DNA of 64,000 nucleotides, from contig CALJES010000006.1 of NCBI GenBank assembly GCA_938074205.1, positions 186,001-250,000 on the forward strand, given 5' to 3'. Every line of letters starts with the position of its first letter. Position 1 is the first letter of the stretch. Made by a program: the position numbers and the translations under genes. This document shows positions 56,188-64,000 of the stretch, one piece after another. This DNA is from an uncultured bacterium (GTDB lineage: Bacteria > Armatimonadota > UBA5829). The notes below the pieces were generated by a model. The model was not told the DNA's origin, did not search any database, and saw only the letters and a list, made by a program, of their open reading frames with translations.

Positions 56188-57612
56188 TCATTTGTGATCG
56201 GATACAGAATCCTTGTATCTAAGAACTATATCCTTGAAAACCTGACCGCGATGCTCGAATGACTCAAACATATCAAAGCTTGCGCAAGCCGGATTAAGTA
56301 TGACCACGTCGCCGGGTTCAGCCAGAGACCTAGCCAGGGCCACTGCATCCTCAAGGCTAGAGGCTTGCGAAACACGTCTGAACCCCCCGCTCAAAGCTGC
56401 GGACATTATCACCCCGGCGTCAGAACCAATTAGAATAACGTATTTGGCTCTCCGCTTAAATGCCTTGACTAAAGGGCTGAAGTCGGAGCCTTTATCCTTG
56501 CCTCCGGCTATAACGATTTGCGGTGCGTCAATCGCTTCGGTAGATCTTATCGCTGCTTCGACATTTGTGCACATAGAGTTGTTGATGTAGCGAACGCCAT
56601 CGATTATCGCTACTGTTTCCAAACGATGTTCTGCACCCTCAAAACTCCGGACCGCCCGAGCAACACTTTCGGACCTTGCCCCAAACGCGACGGACGCGCA
56701 TGATGCAGCAAGAACGTTTTCTAGGTTATGAGCGCCTGGGATTCCAATCTCGGATCGCAAACATACAACTTTCTCCTGCCCTGCCAGACGAACTACCAAT
56801 TTGTCCCCCCGAACAAAAGCACCCTCAGAAACTTCTGCAAGCCGCGAAAAGAACAGAACATGAGACTTCAAAGAAGAAGCTATCTCTGTGGTGAATGCAT
56901 TGTCGGCGTTCAGTACGGCGTAGTCGGTCGGTCCTTGATTCTCGAAAACGCGTGCTTTTAAGGCTGCATACTCACTCAAATCCTTATGTCTATCCAAATG
57001 ATCGCACGCAATGTTTAGAAGCGCAGCTATTACAGGTCGGAATGAGTCAATCCATTCCAGTTGAAATGTGCTAACTTCGGCTACTATGACACTGTCGGAA
57101 TCGGCTATAGTTGCAGCAGTAACCAAGGGCATGGGGCCCTGGCACATACCCTCAGGCGATTCAACCCTTGTACCGGCGACATTTCCGGCGACATAAGTCT
57201 TTTTGCCGTCTGCCGCTAGTATAAGAGCAGTGAGTATTGTGGTGGTAGTCTTGCCATTCGTTCCAGTGACAGCGATTATGGGACACCTAGCAATGCGGTA
57301 TGCAAGCTCAATCTCCGATATAATCTCGATGCCTACGCTCTGCGCTTTAAGCAAAGTCGGATGGTCCTTAGGAACGCCGGGACTAGGAATAAGCAAGTCG
57401 ATTCCGTGAAGATCCGCTTCATTTGTTCCAAGATGCACCTCGACACCTGCCGACTCAATTTTTCTTACTGCATCCAGGAGTTCTTCACGTGGCTTGAGAT
57501 CATACGCGTGTACAAACGCACCAAGCCCGCACAGTGCTTCGGCAACAGCAATACCCGTGCGGCCTAGTCCAATAACGACTATTTTCTTACCTCTGTACTC
57601 AGACGCATCCAC
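56188..57612 (-). CDS. murD: UDP-MurNAc-L-alanine--D-glutamate ligase
   Basis: MurD adds D-Glu. The 474-residue ligase has KKIVVIGLGRTGIAVA, IPSPGVPKDHP, the P-loop VTGTNGKTTTT, NIACDHLDRHK, the MurNAc-binding HRLETVAIIDGVRYINNSM (in parts) and NPACASFDMFESFEHRG. It is slightly longer than the Escherichia coli enzyme. GTG 57612 starts three bases after mraY. Confidence 0.95.
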   Translation of the reverse strand: MDASEYRGKKIVVIGLGRTGIAVAEALCGLGAFVHAYDLKPREELLDAVRKIESAGVEVHLGTNEADLHGIDLLIPSPGVPKDHPTLLKAQSVGIEIISEIELAYRIARCPIIAVTGTNGKTTTTILTALILAADGKKTYVAGNVAGTRVESPEGMCQGPMPLVTAATIADSDSVIVAEVSTFQLEWIDSFRPVIAALLNIACDHLDRHKDLSEYAALKARVFENQGPTDYAVLNADNAFTTEIASSLKSHVLFFSRLAEVSEGAFVRGDKLVVRLAGQEKVVCLRSEIGIPGAHNLENVLAASCASVAFGARSESVARAVRSFEGAEHRLETVAIIDGVRYINNSMCTNVEAAIRSTEAIDAPQIVIAGGKDKGSDFSPLVKAFKRRAKYVILIGSDAGVIMSAALSGGFRRVSQASSLEDAVALARSLAEPGDVVILNPACASFDMFESFEHRGQVFKDIVLRYKDSVSDHK

Positions 57613-57615
57613 AGT

Positions 57616-58689
57616 CTACCAAACTCTCCATACTGCTCCAGCAAAGCCCACAGCAGTTGCCAGCACGCCAAGTATCCAGAATCGGACTACGACCATAGGC
57701 TCAGGCCAACCTGAGAGCTCGAAGTGATGGTGAACAGGACTTTTCCTGAATACGCGCCGACCTGTACCAGTAAAGACTCTCGTGAACTTAAACACTGCCC
57801 ACTGAAGTGCGGTGGATAATCCCTCAAAAACGAATACAAGACCGATTACCGCCAGCAGAACTTCTCTGTGCGACACGACGGCAGTGGACGCGAGTGCCGC
57901 GCCTATTGCTAAGGCGCCTGTGTCTCCCATAAACACCTTGGCAGGATGTGTATTGAACCATAGAAATGCCATACATGCACCGGCGATTGCAGGCAAAATG
58001 CTGTAGAGTGTTAAATCACATTCGGAACGCACCCCCCAAGGAAGAAGAATTGCACAGCAGATGAAAGCTGCCGCGGCCATGCTTGCAAGACCGGATGCCA
58101 AGCCGTCTAGGCCATCCGATATGTTAACGAAGTTTGTCATACCGACAATATAAGCGCCCGCGAACACCCAGTACCAAACCCCAGACAGAATCTGATGACC
58201 ACCAACAAGCAACACTGGCACAAAGCCCTCTGCACGACCCAGCCCAAGCCATGCAAGAAACACAGCAGCAAGCACTGCTTGCAGCGCCGCCTTTGGCTTA
58301 CTCGGGAGCCCTCTGATCCCTCGAATCTGGCGTATTGTAAGATAATCGTCGAGCATTCCTATCAGCGCATATCCCACCATCAGGTAAAGGACGGCCGCCA
58401 AATCTGAGCGCCTGGTGAGTTTGTCTACATCAATAACCCATTTCGGATTGCGCGAAGCCAAAATTGCTGCAAGGCAACCAGCAAGCACTCCGGCTATTAT
58501 GATCAGCCCGCCCATTGACGGCGTGCCCTGTTTTACGCGGTGTGACTCAGGACCATCCTGGCTTATAACTTGGCCCACCCCGCGCCGCCTAAGCATCTCG
58601 ATTAGACCTGGTGCCAATATAGCGGACACGGCAAAAGCCGTCGCAAACGGCAACGCTACCAACACTTCGAGAACAGTTTCAGGTGCCAA
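57616..58689 (-). CDS. mraY: Phospho-N-acetylmuramoyl-pentapeptide transferase MraY
   Basis: MraY makes lipid I from UDP-MurNAc-pentapeptide and undecaprenyl phosphate. The 357-residue protein has about ten membrane helices and the signature KQGTPSMGGL, LIGMLDDYLTIR, NFVNISDGLDGLASG, NTHPAKVFMGDTGAL and SPVHHHFELSGW. TTG 58689 is the start, 6 nt after GGAGG and overlapping murF by 11 bases. Confidence 0.96.
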   Translation of the reverse strand: MAPETVLEVLVALPFATAFAVSAILAPGLIEMLRRRGVGQVISQDGPESHRVKQGTPSMGGLIIIAGVLAGCLAAILASRNPKWVIDVDKLTRRSDLAAVLYLMVGYALIGMLDDYLTIRQIRGIRGLPSKPKAALQAVLAAVFLAWLGLGRAEGFVPVLLVGGHQILSGVWYWVFAGAYIVGMTNFVNISDGLDGLASGLASMAAAAFICCAILLPWGVRSECDLTLYSILPAIAGACMAFLWFNTHPAKVFMGDTGALAIGAALASTAVVSHREVLLAVIGLVFVFEGLSTALQWAVFKFTRVFTGTGRRVFRKSPVHHHFELSGWPEPMVVVRFWILGVLATAVGFAGAVWRVW

Positions 58690-60049
58690 GCAACGCCTCC
58701 ACTATTTTCTCCATTCTCATTGCTCTGGAACCCTTGACCAATACGATATCGCCTTCTCGAACCAGCCCCGGCAAATATTCAGCCGCCTGCTGGCTATTCT
58801 CGAACTCGTGCACTTGTTGTATAGAAAACCCGGAATCGGCAGCACCCTGCGAGATTAGCTTTGCAAGTTTGCCCACGACAACAAGCACGTCTATTCCCAA
58901 GTTGCTAACTACACGACCGATATTCGTGTGCGCATCACGTGCCGCCTCCCCTAGTTCAAGCATATCGCCCAACACGGCAACTTTTCTGCCTCCTTGCATC
59001 ATCCGAAGCGTTCGCAGTGCGCTTGTCACAGAAGCTGGGCTAGCATTATAGGTGTCGTCGATGACGACAAAACCGCCCTTTGTAGCAATTACGCTGCAGC
59101 GCTTCTCGGGAGGCTCAAAATGGGCTAGCGCTTCCTCCATAGCCGGATGGGGTACACCCAAAACCTCGCCTACAGCTACAGCGGCAAGCGCGTCGAGAAC
59201 AATGTGCTCGCCCGGCATCGAAATCCTAGTCCTCACTTCGCCAGTGGGGGTACGCGCTTCAAAAGTGCAACATCCTTGTTCATCCACGTCTACTCGGACA
59301 AGCCGCACGTCCGCCCTTGGAGATTCTCCATACGAAACCAAGCGAATCCTCTTTCGAAGTCGAAAGTGGTCGAAATACGCATCATCTGCATTTAGGATCG
59401 ATACTCCGTCTTCCGGCAACGCATCAAGCAGTTCGGCCTTTGCATCCGCTATCGCATCGAGTGAGCCAAGCAATTCGATATGCGAAAGACCGACGTTGGT
59501 AATCACACCTATCTGCGGCCTGGCTATGTGAGCTAGGTAAGCTATCTGCCCCAGACCGCGCATCGCCATTTCCAAAACTGCAGTTCTATGCTTTCTTGAA
59601 AGCCCAAACAGCGTTAATGGCAGTCCTATCTCATTGTTGAAATTGCCCGAGTTCTTCAACACTGGACCAAGATACGCCGTCACGGCTGCTATCATTTCCT
59701 TTGTCGTTGTCTTGCCCACGCTGCCAGTAACACCGATCACAATTGGTGCAAACTTACTGCGATAGTATCGAGCAAGAGCACCAAGGGCAGCCAATGTATC
59801 CTCAACACGTATGGCAAGTTGCCTGGTCTCCACCTTCCGAGACACGACCACGCCGCTTGCACCTCGCGCAAAAGCATCAGCTAGAAACTTATGACCATCC
59901 GAAACCTGACCTGTCAGAGCAAAGAAAAGGTCGCCAGGTTCAAGTGTGCGCGTATCAGTACTGACCCCGCTGATTTCCGCATTCGGATCGCCGGAAAGCA
60001 ACTCACCATCACATGCTTCTAGTACCTCGCTGGCTGTAATTGGCTCCAT
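58679..60049 (-). CDS. murF: UDP-MurNAc-tripeptide--D-Ala-D-Ala ligase MurF
   Basis: MurF adds the D-Ala-D-Ala made by Ddl. The 456-residue ligase has DTRTLEPGDLFFAL, the P-loop VTGSVGKTTTKEM, NFNNEIGLPLTL, VLEMAMRG and DDTYNASPASV. ATG 60049 precedes by 11 bases of overlap with mraY and follows murE by 74 bases. Confidence 0.96.
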   Translation of the reverse strand: MEPITASEVLEACDGELLSGDPNAEISGVSTDTRTLEPGDLFFALTGQVSDGHKFLADAFARGASGVVVSRKVETRQLAIRVEDTLAALGALARYYRSKFAPIVIGVTGSVGKTTTKEMIAAVTAYLGPVLKNSGNFNNEIGLPLTLFGLSRKHRTAVLEMAMRGLGQIAYLAHIARPQIGVITNVGLSHIELLGSLDAIADAKAELLDALPEDGVSILNADDAYFDHFRLRKRIRLVSYGESPRADVRLVRVDVDEQGCCTFEARTPTGEVRTRISMPGEHIVLDALAAVAVGEVLGVPHPAMEEALAHFEPPEKRCSVIATKGGFVVIDDTYNASPASVTSALRTLRMMQGGRKVAVLGDMLELGEAARDAHTNIGRVVSNLGIDVLVVVGKLAKLISQGAADSGFSIQQVHEFENSQQAAEYLPGLVREGDIVLVKGSRAMRMEKIVEALLGT

Positions 60050-60123
60050 AAGTTACAAACCCTGAAAAACCGAGAAATAAATCCGAAGACCGACCACCGT
60101 GTCTCAATCGCAATTGGTGCGAG

Positions 60124-61635
60124 CTAAACTGACCGAATCACACCAGACGCACGCCTATCTAACACTTTGCTAAGTGCGTTTCTAGCTACTTCGCGGTCAT
60201 CGAAGTGAATAGTGTGGTCGGCAAATATCTGATAGGTTTCGTGACCCTTACCAGCAATCAGAACAAAGTCGCCAGATGTCGCCTGCTCTATGGCAGCTTC
60301 GATGGCATCCTTTCTGTCAACAATAACTTCTACCTGTGCAAGCTTTTCCTTAGGTACACCTGTCAATATCTCCGCTATTATTTCCTCAGGTTTTTCTGAA
60401 CGGGGATTGTCCGACGTTACCACTACCCTGTCCGCCAGCTCAGCCGCAATCCTGCCCATGATAGGTCTTTTGCCCCGGTCACGATCTCCGCCACAACCAA
60501 AGACGACCATCAGCCGCCTCGAAACAATTTGTTTTGCAGCCTTCAGAACATTCTCCAATTCATCAGGTGTGTGAGCATAGTCAACTACGACACCAAAATC
60601 CTGACCGCAATCCACAAACTCAAATCTACCAGGAACTCCTTTTACTGTCTCCAAGCCCACAGCAATCGTATCGACGTCGAGTCCAAACGCGACACCGACC
60701 GCTGTGGCTGCCAAAGCGTTGTAAACATTAAAGAATCCACCTATAGGCATTTCGATGCGTCTAACTGCACCTGCATAAACTAGATCAAATGAGACTCGGC
60801 GGTCAGTAACATTCACGTTGGATGCTGACAGGTCAGAGTTCGATTGGATACCAAAAGTAATAACTCTTCCCGGCGCGGCGGCGATAAATGCTGATGCAGA
60901 ATCGTCGTCCGCGTTAACAATTCCCACAAACTCCTTTGTTGATAAAGCAGGGTAATCGCGAAAGAGTTTGATTTTCGCGTTTAGGTATGCTTCCGGAGTC
61001 TTGTGAAAATCGAGATGGTCACGGGCAATGTTAGTAAATACGCCACAATCGAATTCACATCCGACCACCCGCCCTTGCTCAAGTCCGTGCGAGCTTACTT
61101 CCATCGCAACTACTTGTACGCCGCGGTCGAGCATAGTACTCAAAATTCTCTGAATATCCACGGACTCAGGAGTAGTATGTTCGGTGTCAATTAATTCGTC
61201 ACCAGTTCGCGCACCCAGAGTGCCGATTAACCCAGTCCTTTTGCCGGCCGCAGAAAAGACAGAGCATATGAGGTGAGTAACGGTAGTCTTTCCGCTCGTG
61301 CCGGTCACACCGACCAACGTGAGATCACGAGAAGGATGCCCATAAAAGTGTGCTGCCATTTCGCCCATTGCCCAACGTCCATTTTCTACTACAGCGCATG
61401 GCACCTCACCGTGAACCCCCAAAACACTGCTGTACTCTGCAACAATTGCTGACGCACCAGCTGACAGCGCCTGAGATATGAAGCTATGGCCGTCATAGGT
61501 ACCGCCCTTAATCGCTACAAAAACCGAACCTGGCCTGACGCGACGGCTGTCGTAGCATATGGCCGTGACATCCGCATCGCGGCCGTTCCATTTAAGCAAG
61601 CCCGTAACATGGATAACCAAATCTGAGAACTTCAT
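60124..61635 (-). CDS. murE: UDP-MurNAc-L-Ala-D-Glu--meso-diaminopimelate ligase MurE
   Basis: MurE adds the third amino acid of the stem. The 503-residue ligase has ICYDSRRVRPG, the P-loop GVTGTSGKTTVTH, HTTPESVDIQ, NIARDHLDFHKT and the specificity motif DNPR (in VTSDNPRSEKPEE). DNPR is the hallmark of meso-diaminopimelate-adding enzymes, so the wall should be mDAP type. A TATAAT box ends 10 bases before the ATG and no Shine-Dalgarno is present. Confidence 0.96.
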   Translation of the reverse strand: MKFSDLVIHVTGLLKWNGRDADVTAICYDSRRVRPGSVFVAIKGGTYDGHSFISQALSAGASAIVAEYSSVLGVHGEVPCAVVENGRWAMGEMAAHFYGHPSRDLTLVGVTGTSGKTTVTHLICSVFSAAGKRTGLIGTLGARTGDELIDTEHTTPESVDIQRILSTMLDRGVQVVAMEVSSHGLEQGRVVGCEFDCGVFTNIARDHLDFHKTPEAYLNAKIKLFRDYPALSTKEFVGIVNADDDSASAFIAAAPGRVITFGIQSNSDLSASNVNVTDRRVSFDLVYAGAVRRIEMPIGGFFNVYNALAATAVGVAFGLDVDTIAVGLETVKGVPGRFEFVDCGQDFGVVVDYAHTPDELENVLKAAKQIVSRRLMVVFGCGGDRDRGKRPIMGRIAAELADRVVVTSDNPRSEKPEEIIAEILTGVPKEKLAQVEVIVDRKDAIEAAIEQATSGDFVLIAGKGHETYQIFADHTIHFDDREVARNALSKVLDRRASGVIRSV

Positions 61636-61645
61636 ACTCTAAAGA

Positions 61646-61651
61646 ATTATA
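61646..61651 (-). promoter_or_regulatory. -10 box for murE, probably leaderless
   Basis: TATAAT on the minus strand (61651-61646) ends 10 bases before ATG 61635. It follows directly after the terminator-like hairpin at 61708-61777, consistent with a fresh transcription start for murE and the genes after it. Confidence 0.5.
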
Positions 61652-61707
61652 ACGCTCGCAAGGGCAGGTGTGGATTATAGAATATGCTGGACATCCCTAA
61701 AATACCG

Positions 61708-61777
61708 AAGAAAAAGAAGGGGTTGTGCAATTCGGAACAAGACTCGCCCAGTTATCTTGCCCAGCGTGCACACCCCC
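61708..61777 (-). terminator. Terminator-like long hairpin with U-tract between ftsI and murE
   Basis: On the minus strand GGGGGTGTGCA (61777-61767) pairs with TGCACAACCCC (61729-61719) at 10 of 11 positions, enclosing 37 bases. It is followed by TTCTTTTTCTTC (61718-61707). The loop contains a direct repeat CTGGGC. Confidence 0.6.
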
Positions 61778-61784
61778 TACAGTA

Positions 61785-61913
61785 TGGGTCGGCCTGCCGA
61801 AGCTAACCGACCCACGCTCTAAATAGAGCGATACCTGCCCGTAAGCAGAGAGCCGAGCAGAATGGGATCGCGGAGGACAAGCCTGAACTGCCCAGATCCC
61901 AGGACATTGTCCT
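61785..61913 (-). ncRNA. Candidate structured non-coding RNA between ftsI and murE
   Basis: The gap 61636-61959 has no plausible gene but four strong hairpins on the minus strand. AGGACATTGTCCT (61901-61913) is self-complementary. TGGGATC/GATCCCA (61863-61869 with 61895-61901) follows. CGCTCT-AAAT-AGAGCG (61815-61830) is a perfect 6-bp stem. TGGGTCGG/CCGACCCA (61785-61792 with 61807-61814) encloses a small GC-UUCG-GC tetraloop. They lead into the terminator-like stem at 61708-61777. It matches no riboswitch or housekeeping RNA motif that I recognise. It could be an independent small RNA or the 3' UTR of ftsI. Confidence 0.45.
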
Positions 61914-61959
61914 TTCCGGCGTCGTCCCAAAACTTATATCCACGACCGCAAGATTTCTC

Positions 61960-63864
61960 CTAGGCCAAACTCTTGCTACCACGCTTCTTCTCGTGTACAC
62001 TGCCGCCATTCGAAGGTTGCGGCGGAATGTGGTAGTACCAAAGCAGTTTCTGCGCAATTTCACGGAAGGCGGGCGCAGCCACAGTAGCCCCAAAATGAGA
62101 CCCATGCGGACGATTAACCACAACAGCAATTGTAAATCTAGGATTATCGGCCGGCGCGAAACCAATGAATGAAGCCACAAAGGCATTTGGTAGATAACCG
62201 CGCCCACCGGAATCCGCAACTTGCGCACTACCCGTTTTCCCCGCAATTAGATAGCCCTCAATTTTGGCATTCTTTCCTGTCCCACCTTCAACACACTGGA
62301 TAAGCATCTCTGTCAGTTTCGCAGCAGCCAAACGAGAAATTACCCTCTGAGGTTTTGGTTTCTTGAGGCGTGCCATCATCTTGCCATGAGATCCAGTGCC
62401 GCGAACTATAGTCGGCGGAACGCGCACCCCGCCGTTCGCAATAGTCGCGTATACGCTTGCCATATGCAGCGGAGTTACTGCAATTCCTTGACCGAATCCT
62501 ATGTTTGCCAAGCCGACAGTGCCCCATCGGTCGGCTTTCGGCAGGTAGCCCACTGCCTCCAAGCTAAATCCTGATTTTGGCTTTTCCAGTAGTCCAAATG
62601 CCTCCTCATAATGTCTTAGTTTCTCCGATCCCAAGCGCAGTGCCAAATGCGCTGCTCCTATATTGCACGAGTACTTGATAATTTTCTGCATATCCACCGA
62701 ACCGTGCCCATGCAGGAATGGTTGGTGTAACGAACATCGGAGATTATTTTTTCCTATTTTCTCTCGCCCAGTGCATCGCGCAAGCACACTACTGGGAGAG
62801 ATTCCTTCGTTTAAGCCTGCCGCGACAGTGATAGCTTTTAGAGTACTGCCTGGCTCATACAGACTCGCAACCGCATGATTTACCCAAGTTGACTGCGGAA
62901 ACTTGAGCGCGCTGTTAGGATCAAAGAAAGGAAAGTTAGCCAGCGCCAGGATTTCTCCGGTACGGGGATCCATAACTACGACACATGCGCTTTCAGGTTG
63001 AAATTTCTTGACAACACGTGTCAGAGCTCGTTCAGCGATATGCTGGACATTTAGGTCGATCGTCAAGAACAAGTCTTTCCCGTCTCTCGGCTCGATAAGT
63101 ACCCGTCTTTCGGCTTCTGGGATAATCCTTCCTCGAGCGTCGACCTCAGCAAGGATCTCGCCGTCTTGATTTGCCAATATGTCGTTAAATTTCCACTCGA
63201 TCCCGGCAAGAGGTCGGCCATTTATGTTTGTGAAACCCAAGACTTGAGCAGCCGCCGGCCCGGCGGGATATACTCGTTTTCTGTGAAACCATACCCCGAT
63301 TCCGGGGATTCTTTCATACCTCTTTCGGCCATCTTTTTCCACCAGCCATCCTCGCTTTACCTGGTCACCGAGTCTGGGATCAATCTTTTTTGCTAGCCAA
63401 ACGATACCTCGACCCTCGCTTATCTTTTTCCGGTAATTCTTCGGATCTCCGCCAATTAACGCAGAAAGACGATGGGCTGTAAGGCTTACATTCTGCACTT
63501 CGCGAGTGTTGGCGAAAATTGAGCACGTTCTAATGCTCACTGCTAGAGGATGACCATTGCTATCATAGATACTACCCCTAGCAGTAAGAGTTCTGATTTT
63601 GGCCCAGCGTATCTTCTCTGCCCATTTGGCATATTCATCGGCCCTACACAACTGAATGAAAACAAGCCTGCCACTTATAGCCGCGAACAGGCACAAAAAA
63701 CCCAACATCAACCACGCCGATCTTTTTTTGACAACTTCCCTAGTCCGTGACCCCATAAGACATCCCGCTCTCGACGCAGATCGGAACTCGCGTAGATCGG
63801 CAGACAACTTCTCGTCGCTACTACCTCGCGCTTGCAACGGACTGCGGCGGCTGGAGGTATTCAT
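61960..63864 (-). CDS. ftsI: Septal peptidoglycan transpeptidase FtsI (PBP3-type, class B)
   Basis: This 634-residue class B penicillin-binding protein has a cytoplasmic N-terminus of about 45 residues, one membrane helix (about 47-70), a pedestal domain (ARGSIYDSNGHPLAVS) and a transpeptidase domain with nucleophile Ser340 in STLK, SCN at 399-401 and KTGS from Lys543. No PASTA domain follows. It cross-links septal wall made by FtsW. ATG 63864 overlaps ftsL by 44 bases. ATG 63756 (MGSRTREVV), with GGGA upstream, is an alternative start. Confidence 0.94.
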   Translation of the reverse strand: MNTSSRRSPLQARGSSDEKLSADLREFRSASRAGCLMGSRTREVVKKRSAWLMLGFLCLFAAISGRLVFIQLCRADEYAKWAEKIRWAKIRTLTARGSIYDSNGHPLAVSIRTCSIFANTREVQNVSLTAHRLSALIGGDPKNYRKKISEGRGIVWLAKKIDPRLGDQVKRGWLVEKDGRKRYERIPGIGVWFHRKRVYPAGPAAAQVLGFTNINGRPLAGIEWKFNDILANQDGEILAEVDARGRIIPEAERRVLIEPRDGKDLFLTIDLNVQHIAERALTRVVKKFQPESACVVVMDPRTGEILALANFPFFDPNSALKFPQSTWVNHAVASLYEPGSTLKAITVAAGLNEGISPSSVLARCTGREKIGKNNLRCSLHQPFLHGHGSVDMQKIIKYSCNIGAAHLALRLGSEKLRHYEEAFGLLEKPKSGFSLEAVGYLPKADRWGTVGLANIGFGQGIAVTPLHMASVYATIANGGVRVPPTIVRGTGSHGKMMARLKKPKPQRVISRLAAAKLTEMLIQCVEGGTGKNAKIEGYLIAGKTGSAQVADSGGRGYLPNAFVASFIGFAPADNPRFTIAVVVNRPHGSHFGATVAAPAFREIAQKLLWYYHIPPQPSNGGSVHEKKRGSKSLA

Positions 63865-64000
63865 AGTTGGTCGCCCAGATCATACCTGTTTTCTCCGCAG
63901 CCGCAGCAATCTGCTCTGGACTTGAACAACGAGTTATGGCTACGCGTAAACGTTCGTTCTCAATCTCTTGGATTCTACAAAGACTAGAAAGCTCAACATT
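63821..64000 (-). CDS. ftsL: C-terminal part of FtsL-like division protein (5' end outside window)
   Basis: Reading the minus strand from the right edge gives 59 codons in frame and a TAG at 63823-63821. The encoded end reads IQEIENERLRVAIT, SSPEQIAAAAEKTGMIW, then NYEYLQPP. This is the usual FtsL ending: coiled coil, a segment with a Ser-Pro and the G-M pair. FtsL is a small bitopic protein of the FtsQ-FtsL-FtsB divisome complex. Placement directly before ftsI is the standard order. The last 44 bases overlap the start of ftsI in another frame. Confidence 0.75.
   Translation of the reverse strand, partial: NVELSSLCRIQEIENERLRVAITRCSSPEQIAAAAEKTGMIWATNYEYLQPPQSVASAR

Noticed and set aside
61697-61930. 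77-codon minus-strand frame in the ftsI-murE gap
   Set aside because: The translation is Arg/Ser/Pro-rich without family resemblance, there is no Shine-Dalgarno, and the hairpins explain the region better.

Overview
The window is a gene-dense bacterial chromosome segment with roughly balanced base composition. It carries one tRNA gene, and I see no rRNA gene, CRISPR array, insertion sequence or prophage. Three things point to a diderm member of the Terrabacteria, most likely Armatimonadota. It has prepilin-like proteins with the '[10 protein letters not shown]' leader and an FPVF segment. It has an outer-membrane beta-barrel and a SurA/PrsA-type lipoprotein. It also has the DUF881 and Sbp genes, typical of Gram-positive-type division clusters, inside a complete mur/fts cluster. 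The phylum is an inference from family content; no marker gene was compared.

Layout. 1-9.5 kb: a partial prepilin-like protein, a large exported DUF362 protein, a small membrane protein, the TldD/TldE protease pair, HtpX, a zinc alcohol dehydrogenase and a second prepilin-like protein. 9.7-18.4 kb: transketolase, a GH63-like glycosidase, a SpoIIE/RsbU-type phosphatase, a membrane-anchored gluzincin peptidase, a foldase lipoprotein, a Gfo/Idh/MocA oxidoreductase and a sugar transferase with a PEP-CTERM-like stretch. 18.7-30.6 kb: a LacI regulator with a heparinase II/III-type lyase, an ECF sigma / anti-sigma / two Spy-like proteins operon, an NlpC/P60 hydrolase, an amidohydrolase, a fucose/arabinose-isomerase-like protein, an FGGY sugar kinase and tRNA-Leu(UAA). 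30.7-35 kb: a zinc/manganese uptake operon (small Cys/His-rich secreted protein, outer-membrane barrel, binding protein, ATPase, permease). 35-45.4 kb: a PIG-L deacetylase, slipin plus NfeD protease, a HAD phosphatase-thiD-pyrG-AEC transporter run, and a UvrD/PcrA helicase. 45.4-64 kb, all on the minus strand: the dcw cluster in transcription order ftsL (partial), ftsI, [structured non-coding gap], murE, murF, mraY, murD, ftsW, murG, murC, murB, ddl, ftsQ, DUF881, sbp, ftsA, ftsZ, then a short MscS channel.

The last 18 kb supply the whole cytoplasmic and lipid-linked route to peptidoglycan (MurB-G, MraY, Ddl) and most of the divisome. The DNPR motif in MurE indicates meso-diaminopimelate. The middle of the window is geared to polysaccharide and sugar use, envelope stress and metal uptake.

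The most novel-looking items are these. A 324-bp gap between ftsI and murE holds stacked hairpins and ends in a terminator-like stem with a U-tract. Several genes appear to be leaderless, with the -10 box 7-11 nt from the start codon. TTG start codons with strong Shine-Dalgarno sites are frequent. A PEP-CTERM-like segment is embedded in a sugar transferase. A small secreted Cys/His protein heads the metal-uptake operon. All motif positions were read by eye and no database search was possible.
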